Part shown: positions 57,118 through 64,000 of the stretch, in pieces
Layout of the letters: the number at the start of each line of letters is the position of its first letter
Position numbering within the stretch: position 1 is the stretch's first letter
DNA from: Sulfidibacter corallicola
GTDB lineage: Bacteria; Acidobacteriota; Holophagae; Acanthopleuribacterales; Acanthopleuribacteraceae
Reading direction: 5' to 3'
Length of the DNA: 64,000 nt
Assembly: GCF_017498545.1 (NCBI RefSeq)
Contig: NZ_CP071793.1
Location: 7,558,256-7,622,255, forward strand
Notes under the pieces: generated by a model
What the model was told of the DNA's origin: nothing
The model's input: the letters and a program-made list of their open reading frames with translations, nothing else
The model's database searches: none
Made by a program: the position numbers and the translations under genes

Positions 57118-59376
57118 TCACTTTGCGACGTTCCCGCTGACCGCGGTCTTGGCGCCGGCGGTCTCGCTCTTCCCCAGAAGGCGTTTCAGGTCGGCGCGCA
57201 GGTCGAGCGCATCGCGCAGGGCGTTGACGACTTGACGGGCCAGGTGGAAGCGGGGGTTGCCGCCCTCGTACTCCACGATCGCCTTGGAAATGTAGCCGCC
57301 CGCGAACAGCGGCAGGTCGTTGGCGATGATGGCGCACTTCTTGACGCCCAAGCCGCGCAGAATGGTCATGCCCTTCTTCAATTCGCCCGGGTTGTTGTTG
57401 GGGGAGACGACCAGGATCACCACGTCCGAAAGTTTGCACAGCAGTTCCGCTTCCGAGTCCTTCAGCAACGGCGGGGCGTCGACGACCAGCAGGCCGGTTC
57501 GCTCGCGTAACTCGACCAGCAGGCGCCGCAGTAGCTGCTCGTTGGAGACCGAATCCTTGAGGTGGTGCTTGGCGAAATGCAGGAACTCGTTGCCCTGGGG
57601 CGAAACCCGGAGTTTGAGTCCGAAGAGTTGTTCCAGTTCGGGATCCAGATCCAGTTCCTTGGCCTTGAGTCCCCATCCCTCGGTGCGGTCCTGGAGTTCC
57701 TCGCCGCTGCCCGAGATCTCGATCAACGAACCGGGCCGGCTCATCCGCTCGAGGTGGGTCATGCAGTTCAGGGCGATCGAAGTGACGCCGCACCCGTGTG
57801 AGAGCGACACGACCGTCAGGATGTCGCGCCGGTCATCGGAACTCTTGGGGGTGAAGATCTTGGGGAAGAAGCGGCGGAACTGGTCGGCGTGGTAGCGTTC
57901 CGGCGCGTCGCGCAGCAGTTGGCCCGTGTCGTCGAGGTGCTCGACGTGGGGCAGGACCCCGGTAACCGGCGAGCCCACGATCTGGGCGATGTGGCGCGGA
58001 TCCACGATGTTCGGTTTGAGGAAATCCAGGGCGAAGGCCAGGAACAGGCCGGCCGCGAAACTCAAGCCGCAGACCGCGATCAGCAGCAGCTTGCGCTTGT
58101 CCTTCTGGGGGCCGAGCGGCGAGGTCGCCCGCGAATTCTGGCGAATGCGGCTGGGTGCGTTGGATTCCAGCGAGAGATCGTCGATGCGAGACTGGATGAC
58201 CTGGATCCGTTCCTCCAGGTTGGCCAGCTCGACCTTGGTCTTGGCGGCACGCAGGAAGTCGGTGGTCGTACCGATCAGCAACTGTTTTTCCGATTCCATG
58301 CGGGTCTCGAGTTCGCGTTCGGTGTTGCGGCGGGTGATCAACGAGGCTTCGGCCTCGGCCAGTTCGACCTGCTGCTCGATATCCATCCGGCCGCCGTAGA
58401 TGTTCTGTGCCTCTTCACGCGAGGTTTGCTCGGCGTTTTCCAGGCGTATGCGGGCCAATTCCAGGCGTTCCACCATGCGCACGTATTCCGGGTGATCCGG
58501 CTTGTAGACCGTCTGTCCCTCGCGAACCGCGGTCTCCAGCTCCCGCAACGATTCGCGAATGCTGCTGATGCTGCCGTCTTCCTGCACGTACTGGCGGATC
58601 ATCGGATCGATGCCGAGTTCCCGTTCCTTGGCGCCGGAAAAGGCCAGAGCCTCGTACTGGTTCTCGGCTTCGAGGCGGTTGATGTAGGCTCCGTTGAGGG
58701 CGTCGCGCAGGAAGGCGATGTTCAGGTCGTGGGGGTTGGCCTCTTCCGCGAAATTGTAGGTCCCCAGGTTGCGGGTGTACTGGGCCAGGCGCTCGTAGGT
58801 CTGCTGCAGTTCCCGTTGGCGCAGGTCCAATTCTTTTTTCAGGAACTCGATCCGGTTCAGGTTCTGGCCCCGCTCGCGGGCCTTGTGGCGTTCCAGGTAG
58901 GCGTCGGTGACCGCGTTGACCACCACGTCCAGGTCGCGCTGGACCGTACTCTCGGCCCGAATCGTCACCAGGTGGGAATCGCGAACCGGGGCGACGTTGA
59001 GCATGCCGCGCAGCAGGCGCAGGGTGTCGCCTTCCTTTTCACCGGGCGTCAACTGGGCGTTGGGCAGATCCATCTTCTCGATGGCGTAGGTCAGGGTTTC
59101 GTCGTTGACGATGTAACTGAGCTGGGTGTTCACGTAATCCGTGTAGGCCACCCGCGATGCGAACCGCTGTTCTTCCTGGAACACCAGGATCCGCGATTGG
59201 GTTTCGCCGATTTCGATCACCGCCTCGGCCTGGAAACTGGGTTTGACCTTCAACATCACGGCCATGCCCAACAGGAAGGTGCCGGCGATGCCGCACAGCA
59301 CGATCAGCCGCAGGTGGCCCAGGACCGTGGCGATCGGGTGGATCGGTTTGAGTTGGAATCCTTGTTCGTCCGCCAT
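57118..59376 (-). CDS. Wzc-like polysaccharide copolymerase with degenerate P-loop domain
   Basis: Controls chain length and couples polymerisation to export. It is 752 residues. A Wzz domain begins with a first membrane span at about 23-45 (LIVLCGIAGTFLLGMAVML) and a beta-rich start (FQAEAVIEIGE). A long coiled-coil region follows at about 165-400 (LKKELDLRQRELQQTYERL and later repeats), then a second span at about 430-455 (LLLIAVCGLSFAAGLFLAFA). The C-terminal domain has the layout of the BY-kinase CpsD/Wzc, but the Walker A position reads LSHGCGVTSIALN instead of GxxGxGK[ST]. The Lys is absent, and no tyrosine cluster closes the protein. A Walker B-like LLVVDAPPLL is retained. It therefore probably binds or signals without tyrosine-kinase activity. 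It lies between the exporter and glycosyltransferase genes. Confidence 0.9.
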   Translation of the reverse strand: MADEQGFQLKPIHPIATVLGHLRLIVLCGIAGTFLLGMAVMLKVKPSFQAEAVIEIGETQSRILVFQEEQRFASRVAYTDYVNTQLSYIVNDETLTYAIEKMDLPNAQLTPGEKEGDTLRLLRGMLNVAPVRDSHLVTIRAESTVQRDLDVVVNAVTDAYLERHKARERGQNLNRIEFLKKELDLRQRELQQTYERLAQYTRNLGTYNFAEEANPHDLNIAFLRDALNGAYINRLEAENQYEALAFSGAKERELGIDPMIRQYVQEDGSISSIRESLRELETAVREGQTVYKPDHPEYVRMVERLELARIRLENAEQTSREEAQNIYGGRMDIEQQVELAEAEASLITRRNTERELETRMESEKQLLIGTTTDFLRAAKTKVELANLEERIQVIQSRIDDLSLESNAPSRIRQNSRATSPLGPQKDKRKLLLIAVCGLSFAAGLFLAFALDFLKPNIVDPRHIAQIVGSPVTGVLPHVEHLDDTGQLLRDAPERYHADQFRRFFPKIFTPKSSDDRRDILTVVSLSHGCGVTSIALNCMTHLERMSRPGSLIEISGSGEELQDRTEGWGLKAKELDLDPELEQLFGLKLRVSPQGNEFLHFAKHHLKDSVSNEQLLRRLLVELRERTGLLVVDAPPLLKDSEAELLCKLSDVVILVVSPNNNPGELKKGMTILRGLGVKKCAIIANDLPLFAGGYISKAIVEYEGGNPRFHLARQVVNALRDALDLRADLKRLLGKSETAGAKTAVSGNVAK

Positions 59377-59391
59377 AGCGTCGCCGTATCC

Positions 59392-60438
59392 TTAACGTTT
59401 CCCGGAGGTGCCGCCACCGTCGTCGGCAATCGCCTCGCGGATGACCAGCAGGCTGGTGAAGGGGCTGATGGCGCTCAACAGGTACTCGAGCCGGGCCAGG
59501 TTCTTGCGCCGCACGTAGAGGATGTCGCCATCCCGGAGGAGGAAATTCTTGCTGTAGTCGCCGCGGTAGAAGGCGCCCATGTTGATTTTGGTGACCTGGG
59601 CCTGACCATCCACCTGACGGATCAGGGCCACGTTGCGCTTCTTGCCGTCCTCGGTCAGGCCACCGGCCTGCATCAGCGCGTCGAGGAACGACATGTCGGC
59701 CGTGATTCGGTAGACCCCGGGATCGCGAACCTCGCCCATGACGTAGACCAGCGGGTCGCGTACGTCGGGGATGTACACCACGTCGCTGTTGGTGAGCGCC
59801 AGGTTGAGCGACATGTTGCCGCCGACCAACAACTCGTTGAGGTCGACCCAGATGATCTGGTCGCTGCCGCGAATCACGGCGCAGCGTTGCAAATGGTTTT
59901 CGCGATCGCCGGCGGGAATGGCTCCGGCCAGGGACAGGGCCTCCAGCAGGTTGGGGCGTCCGCGAAAGTTGATCATGCCGGGGTTGCCCACCCGGCCGAG
60001 CACGAACACCCGGTTGTTGTGGTATTCGCGAATGCCGAAATGGACCAGCGGGTTCACGTACCGTTCCGCGAAGGCCTCTTCCAGGATGAGTTGCGCTTCC
60101 CTGCGGGTTTTTCCGGCCAGCTCGAGCTCGCCCAGGATCGGAATCGCGATGTGACCGGTGGGATCGATCAGGTGTTCTCCCGAGACCCGTTCGTCGCTCC
60201 ACATCCGCACTTCCACCAGGTCGCCCGGGCCCATGCGGTAGGCTTCGGAAACCGAGGCGTTCAGGCTCTCGATGGTCATTTGGTCGGCGAATTTGGTGAA
60301 GGCCGGGCGCACCGCCTTTTTGAACGAACCGTCGTCGTTTTCGTCCCCGAATCCAAAACAGGGGATCGCGGCACACAGGACCGTGATGACCGCCAACATA
60401 CGAATGAGGCGTGATGACATGGTGGGTTGCATAATCAT
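59392..60438 (-). CDS. Wza-like outer-membrane polysaccharide export protein (SLBB domains)
   Basis: Forms the outer-membrane channel for the polysaccharide. It is 348 residues. The Poly_export domain is seen at about 65-145 (YRMGPGDLVEVRMWSDERVSGEH, then GHIAIPILGELELAGKTRREA). Two SLBB-type domains follow (VFVLGRVGNPGMINFRG and VYVMGEVRDPGVYRIT). A signal peptide is present (LIRMLAVITVLCAAIPCFGFG). The cysteine before FGFG does not form a good lipobox, so lipid attachment is uncertain, unlike classical Wza. The start is uncertain: ATG codons at 60438, 60432 and 60420 all lack a clear ribosome-binding site. The stop is 15 bases before the copolymerase start. Confidence 0.9.
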   Translation of the reverse strand: MIMQPTMSSRLIRMLAVITVLCAAIPCFGFGDENDDGSFKKAVRPAFTKFADQMTIESLNASVSEAYRMGPGDLVEVRMWSDERVSGEHLIDPTGHIAIPILGELELAGKTRREAQLILEEAFAERYVNPLVHFGIREYHNNRVFVLGRVGNPGMINFRGRPNLLEALSLAGAIPAGDRENHLQRCAVIRGSDQIIWVDLNELLVGGNMSLNLALTNSDVVYIPDVRDPLVYVMGEVRDPGVYRITADMSFLDALMQAGGLTEDGKKRNVALIRQVDGQAQVTKINMGAFYRGDYSKNFLLRDGDILYVRRKNLARLEYLLSAISPFTSLLVIREAIADDGGGTSGKR

Positions 60439-60471
60439 ACCGGGGGCGCGGGCAGGAAGGTCGACAAAGAC

Positions 60472-60780
60472 CTAGGCCTTCGCGCTTTCCATGGAATCGT
60501 GAATGTCGCAGATCCGGTCGAAACGCGTGATTTGCAGCAGCAGCCGGACTTCCTGGCCCACGTGCACGAGACGCAGTTTCTTGTTGGCCTTGCTGCTCAT
60601 CTTCAAGGCGGACACGATCACGGAAAGACCTAGAGAGTCCATGAAGTCGCATGCCTGGAAGTCCAGAATGATCAGGTCCGTACCGGAATCGAACGCTTCG
60701 TTGACTTTCTTGCGCATTCCGGACAGGGCGGCACCATCCATTCGCTTGGGCATTTCGATAATCACTGGTTCATTGGCCAT
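60472..60780 (-). CDS. STAS-domain protein (anti-sigma-factor antagonist-like)
   Basis: A single STAS domain of 102 residues, the fold of SpoIIAA/RsbV anti-anti-sigma factors. The key loop CDFMDSLGLSVIV places Ser49 at the site phosphorylated in that family. The strand LIILDFQACDF before it and LRLVHVGQEVRLLLQI after it fit the alternating beta-alpha fold. It has no membrane segment. It is embedded in the exopolysaccharide operon, 33 bases before the exporter gene. That suggests partner-switching control of polysaccharide synthesis or secretion by protein contact, but no kinase or phosphatase partner is in the window. A 7-bp hairpin (GGGCATG...CATGCCC, about 60806-60822) precedes it. Confidence 0.92.
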   Translation of the reverse strand: MANEPVIIEMPKRMDGAALSGMRKKVNEAFDSGTDLIILDFQACDFMDSLGLSVIVSALKMSSKANKKLRLVHVGQEVRLLLQITRFDRICDIHDSMESAKA

Positions 60781-60932
60781 AATTGGGATCGTCCTTTCAC
60801 CCGGGGCATGTGCATGCCCTAAATTCTGAGTTCTCGGGTTGCATGATTGAGAATGCCTAATACTAGATCGAAAACGGGATGGGAATCAACCAAGGGAAAG
60901 CCGGGATTCGACCTTTCTGTCGGCGCCCGGAT
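60781..60932 (-). promoter_or_regulatory. Intra-operon gap with hairpin upstream of the STAS gene
   Basis: A 150-base gap, the largest but one inside the operon. It contains a compact 7-bp hairpin at about 60806-60822 and A+T-rich sequence at about 60850-60880. An internal promoter or an RNA processing site is possible; nothing more specific is visible. Confidence 0.35.
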
Positions 60933-62411
60933 TTAGGGGCGAAAGCGGTGTGCTCCGGGGATCAGGGCCTTGAAAAGCAGCCGCAGATCTTCCTTGAAGG
61001 ATCGTGTCGCATTGTAAAAAATGGCGGTGGCGAGAATTTCGTCGCGGCCGTTGTTTTCCTTGCCGAGCTGTTGCACCATGCCGGTGCAACCGACCTTGCC
61101 CTTGAGCAGGTCCTCGCGCCATTCTTCTTCGAGCCCTTCCAGGTCTTCCCTGCGAAGCGGCGGATTGCCCACGAAACCCAAATGGCCCCTGGCGATGTCC
61201 AGCAGCGACGGCAGCACGTCCAAGGCGAACAGGCCGAAGTTGAAGCGGTGCCAGCGGCGCCACTGGAAGTCGTATTCGCCGCGCAGGTTCTGTTTGACCG
61301 GGTGGCGCAGGATCGTTTCGGTCACCGTCCAGCTTCCCCGGACCAGGCGATGCAGCACCGACAGCAGCAGGATCGGCACGAACATCAGGATGGCCAGCAG
61401 AATGGCGAGCGTGCGTTCCAGGCCCATGCCCCAGGGGGTCGGTCGGGTCAGGTCGCCGAGGATCGAGGGATCGTCCATGATCAACGAAGACTTGTTCTCC
61501 AGGTCCAGCACGAAGTTGCGGCACACGTACTTGCCTTCGAAGCTGGTGTTCTCGCCGATGTAGGTGCCTGGCGCCACCACCGAATTGGCGATGTGGGCAC
61601 CGCTCTCGATGAACGAGGCGTCGCCGATGAAGGCGCCCGGGCCGATGTGGGCCGAGCCCTTGATGAAGGCACCGTCGCCCACCAGGGCCGGAGCTTCCAG
61701 GATCGCCCGGGACGAAATGTGGCAACGCCGGCCGACGCGCACGCCCTCGTGCAGCTCGGCGCCCTTGATTTGGAGGTAATCCGGGTGTTCCTGCAGGACG
61801 CGGTTCATTTCTTTATAGTCTTCCACCGACGAAATGCGTTGGTTGAACGCCTCGACCGTGACGCGCTCGATGTGCGGCAGGTGTGCCAACGCGGCTTCAC
61901 ACAGGTCTTCCATGAAGGCCGCCTCGGTTTTTTCCAGCAGCCTGTCCAAGTCCTCGAGCGTCAACAGGATGACCGGCAACTGCCGCGCCTCTTGGCCGTC
62001 CTCCCGCTTGCGGAAAAAGGCGGTGGAGGTGTCGATCTCGGCCGGGAAGTCGAATCGCATGACCGTGGCACCGTCCACGAGCAGGATGCGATCGCCCATG
62101 CCCGCCAGGTTCTTGCGGATCAGCGACGGCAGATCCAGGAAGTCGGGATCCAGCGAGACGGAGACGTCCGTGCCCCAGCGCGCGCCGCTGCCCACCAGTT
62201 GCTCGGTTTCGCGGGGGCGGTCGCCCAGGCTCAGGCGAATCGACTTGAAGCCGCTGTCGCTCAGCCACTCCAACTGGTGTTCCACCAGGTAGCGGTTGCC
62301 GACGCACAGCAGCGGCAGCGGCAGCATTTTGGTCAGGCTTTGGGCCGTGCGTTCGGCACGGTCGTGGATGAGTAAGCTCGAAACCCCGCGATCCGTGATT
62401 TCCAGGGGCAT
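60933..62411 (-). CDS. Fusion: nucleotidyltransferase-like / hexapeptide beta-helix / degenerate sugar transferase
   Basis: A 492-residue protein that starts immediately after the stop of the upstream sugar transferase (TAAATG), with GGAG 8 bases before the ATG. Residues 1-210 resemble a sugar-nucleotide pyrophosphorylase (LPLPLLCVGNRYLVEHQLEWL, RILLVDGATVMRFDF) but lack the usual GxGTRL nucleotide loop. Residues about 215-310 are hexapeptide repeats of a left-handed beta-helix (GVRVGRRCHISSRAILEAPALVG over 223-245, then IGPGAFIGDASFIES). A membrane span is at about 333-355. Residues about 375-485 follow the C-terminal half of a polyprenyl-phosphate sugar transferase. The aligned catalytic dipeptide Asp-Glu (Asp151-Glu152 in the neighbour) is here Asp398-Val399, and the LVGPRPP motif is FVGNPPL. 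The enzyme half is therefore probably inactive. A scaffold or regulatory partner of the active transferase is an inference. Confidence 0.8.
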   Translation of the reverse strand: MPLEITDRGVSSLLIHDRAERTAQSLTKMLPLPLLCVGNRYLVEHQLEWLSDSGFKSIRLSLGDRPRETEQLVGSGARWGTDVSVSLDPDFLDLPSLIRKNLAGMGDRILLVDGATVMRFDFPAEIDTSTAFFRKREDGQEARQLPVILLTLEDLDRLLEKTEAAFMEDLCEAALAHLPHIERVTVEAFNQRISSVEDYKEMNRVLQEHPDYLQIKGAELHEGVRVGRRCHISSRAILEAPALVGDGAFIKGSAHIGPGAFIGDASFIESGAHIANSVVAPGTYIGENTSFEGKYVCRNFVLDLENKSSLIMDDPSILGDLTRPTPWGMGLERTLAILLAILMFVPILLLSVLHRLVRGSWTVTETILRHPVKQNLRGEYDFQWRRWHRFNFGLFALDVLPSLLDIARGHLGFVGNPPLRREDLEGLEEEWREDLLKGKVGCTGMVQQLGKENNGRDEILATAIFYNATRSFKEDLRLLFKALIPGAHRFRP

Positions 62412-63149
62412 TTAAGAGGCTCCTTTTCCGAGAATTACCGCGGGAATCGTCTTGAGCAACAGCTTGATGTCGTTCCACAGAGACTCGTTTTGAATGTACT
62501 CCACGTCCAGTTTGACCTGGTCGTCGAAGGGGATGTCGCTGCGGCCGCTGACCTGCCAGATGCAGGTGATGCCCTGCTCGGCTTCCAGTCGGCGTCGCTC
62601 TTCGGAGGTGTAGAGGGCGACCTCGCGGGGCAGGGGCGGACGCGGGCCGACCAGGCTCATGTCCCCGCGCAGGACGTTCCACAATTGCGGCAGCTCGTCG
62701 ATGCTCAGTTTGCGAATGATGCGGCCCACCGACGTGATGCGGGGGTCGTTTTTCATCTTGAAGATCACGCCGCCGGTGCTTTCGTTTTGCTGCATCAGTT
62801 GATCTTTCATCTTGTCGGCGTTGACGACCATCGAGCGGAATTTCCAGAACTTGAATTCGCGTCCGTGGCGGCCGATGCGGATCTGGCTGTAGAAGGCCGG
62901 GCCGCCGTCGCGTTTGATGATCAGGATCAGGAAGATGAACAGGGGCGAGAGGCACAGCAGCAGGAAGGAGGAGGCGAAGATGTCGAAGATCCGTTTGAGC
63001 CAGTAGAAGGACCCGGTTCGCATCTTCAATATATACTTGCGCCACATCACCTTCAGGACCATCAGGGCCGAGGTTCGATTGCCGTAGGTTTTGGTCAGGG
63101 TCCGCAACAGGCGATCGTGTTCTTCGGGTTCTGGTCGCGCGTCTTTCAT
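62412..63149 (-). CDS. Polyprenyl-phosphate sugar-1-phosphate transferase (initiating PGT)
   Basis: Starts repeat-unit synthesis by moving a sugar phosphate from a nucleotide sugar to undecaprenyl phosphate at the inner membrane. It is 245 residues from an ATG at 63149 with GAGG 8 bases upstream. A single hydrophobic re-entrant or transmembrane helix at about 54-78 ([20 protein letters not shown]) precedes the catalytic domain. It has [21 protein letters not shown], the essential dipeptide Asp151-Glu152 in [26 protein letters not shown], and the C-terminal [18 protein letters not shown] with the usual Y.....S...D..L..KT ending. Length and all motifs agree with the monotopic PglC/WbaP-C family. 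It is probably the committed step of the locus. The fusion protein next to it is a broken relative. Confidence 0.95.
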   Translation of the reverse strand: MKDARPEPEEHDRLLRTLTKTYGNRTSALMVLKVMWRKYILKMRTGSFYWLKRIFDIFASSFLLLCLSPLFIFLILIIKRDGGPAFYSQIRIGRHGREFKFWKFRSMVVNADKMKDQLMQQNESTGGVIFKMKNDPRITSVGRIIRKLSIDELPQLWNVLRGDMSLVGPRPPLPREVALYTSEERRRLEAEQGITCIWQVSGRSDIPFDDQVKLDVEYIQNESLWNDIKLLLKTIPAVILGKGAS

Positions 63150-63339
63150 GGTGTCAACCTCAGATCGTCGGCGCTTGCACCCGCTAGGCGGGTGGGGGTA
63201 CGGTGGTTGCCGGTGAAACGCGGGGCGCGGTCCCGTTTCGGCCCGGCCGCGGCGGTACGGTGCGATGTACCGGAGTGGGCCGATGGCGATGGGGACGAAT
63301 CATGGAGCCGAAGGCTGGACCTGGGTTTCACGGGATCAC

Positions 63340-64000
63340 TCACTGATCGATTTTGGCTTTCGCATGCGGCAGCTTTTCCGGGTGCTTGCCAAAACGCATG
63401 ACGTGCCATAAGAAGACGAAATTTCCGATGACGTATCTTTTCCACAGTCGGCCGGGCTCTTGAATTAGACGGAATAACCACTCCAGGCCAAGCTCGCGCA
63501 TCCATATCGGCGCTCTGGGTATTCTACCCGAAACAAAATCGAAAAGCCCACCCACGCCCATGGCCAAATTGACGGTCAAGTTGGGCCAGTGGGTGTCGAT
63601 CCACCGCTCCTGACGGGGAACGCCCATGGCCACCAGCAGGATGTGTGCACCGGAGGCGTTGATTTCCTCCACCACGGCGGGCATGTTCTCCGGTTCCACG
63701 AAGCCGTGGCGGTAGCCGCAGATGCGCAGGTCGGTATAGGCGGCGTTCAGGTTTTCCACCATGGCGTCCACCACGCCCGGCTGCGCGCCGAACAGGTAGA
63801 TCCCGATTTCCGTGCCCTGGATCCGTTCGCACAGGGCGGGGAAGAGGTCGGTACCATTGAGGTTGTCCTTCATCTGGGTGCGCAGCAGCTTGCAGGCGAC
63901 CTGCAGCCCGATGCCGTCCGGGAAGATGTAGTCGCTGCGTTCGAGGATTTCGCGGTAATCGGCCTCGCGGATGGAGATGTTGATGCAGTCGGGATTGACG
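63340..64000 (-). CDS. WecG/TagA/CpsF-family glycosyltransferase (5' end beyond window)
   Basis: Transfers the second sugar, typically an N-acetylaminosugar or uronic acid, onto the lipid-linked first sugar. The frame is open from the window edge (63999) to the stop at 63340, at least 219 residues, so only the N-terminus is missing. Family motifs are present: PDGIGLQVACKLL (the conserved PDG.G block), a Rossmann-type IGIYLFGAQPGVVD, YRHGFVEPE, ILLVAMGVPRQERWI and the conserved LAMGVGGLFDFVSGRIPRAP followed by WMRELGLEWLFRLIQEP, the family's C-terminal signature. It is the most upstream gene seen of the operon, and a 190-base gap precedes the initiating transferase gene, whose own promoter could lie there. 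Confidence 0.93.
   Translation of the reverse strand, partial: VNPDCINISIREADYREILERSDYIFPDGIGLQVACKLLRTQMKDNLNGTDLFPALCERIQGTEIGIYLFGAQPGVVDAMVENLNAAYTDLRICGYRHGFVEPENMPAVVEEINASGAHILLVAMGVPRQERWIDTHWPNLTVNLAMGVGGLFDFVSGRIPRAPIWMRELGLEWLFRLIQEPGRLWKRYVIGNFVFLWHVMRFGKHPEKLPHAKAKIDQ

Overview
The window is about 64 kb of GC-rich DNA from a Gram-negative, probably free-living or host-associated bacterium. The evidence for this is a TonB-dependent receptor, a Wza-type outer-membrane polysaccharide exporter, a periplasmic HtrA protease, several secreted multidomain proteins, and promoters and ribosome-binding sites of ordinary bacterial type. The mix of giant DUF11-repeat proteins, PPC and PKD domains, a TIGR01782-type TonB receptor and CadC-like regulators with TPR repeats is compatible with Acidobacteriota (for example marine Holophagae relatives). 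No 16S or other phylogenetic marker lies in the window, so the taxonomy is only a guess.

Layout. 1-1089: a partial HtrA/DegP-like protease (minus strand). 1751-23206: one very large secreted adhesin-like protein (about 7,150 aa) of DUF11-type beta-sandwich repeats. It contains three nearly identical super-repeats of about 4.1 kb, ten EF-hand/dockerin-like calcium loops and an IPTL-CTERM-like tail. 23610-25304: a cytosolic protein of unknown function. 25.4-28.1 kb: a repeat-rich intergenic region with a three-copy 149-bp tandem repeat, interrupted by an IS110-family element (26384-27851). The upstream non-coding part of that element has the architecture and the matching guide sequences of a bridge RNA. 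28.1-31.5 kb: a membrane-anchored alpha/beta hydrolase and a winged-helix/TPR regulator. 32.0-36.2 kb: a secreted FTP/M36-like metallopeptidase with a PPC domain, and a secreted parallel beta-helix protein. 37.3-42.6 kb: a class-III aminotransferase with a membrane anchor, an Mpo1/DUF962-like membrane protein, a phosphatidylserine decarboxylase whose start is disrupted by a G run, and an ADP-ribosylglycohydrolase.

43.2-51.2 kb: a TonB-dependent receptor and a secreted protein with two GH26-like catalytic domains are separated by a 1.7 kb repeat-bearing gap. Both are preceded by pairs of LacI-type operators of the form TGTTAGCGCTAACA, so they look like one glycan-utilisation regulon whose regulator is outside the window.

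51.8-64.0 kb: a compact minus-strand exopolysaccharide operon. In transcription order it holds a WecG/TagA-type glycosyltransferase (partial), an active-looking polyprenyl-phosphate sugar transferase, a fusion of a nucleotidyltransferase-like domain, a hexapeptide beta-helix and a degenerate sugar transferase, a STAS-domain protein, a Wza-like exporter, a Wzc-like copolymerase with a degenerate P-loop, a family-2 glycosyltransferase, a Wzx-like flippase, and a GH51-like glycoside hydrolase with a possible lipoprotein signal. Together these cover initiation, extension, flipping, chain-length control, export and trimming of a surface polysaccharide.

Dispersed short palindromic repeats occur in five intergenic regions (25.4-28.1, 36.3-37.3, 39.1-39.4 and 47.1-47.6 kb, and around the IS element). 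The IS110 element sits precisely at a CT dinucleotide inside one such repeat.
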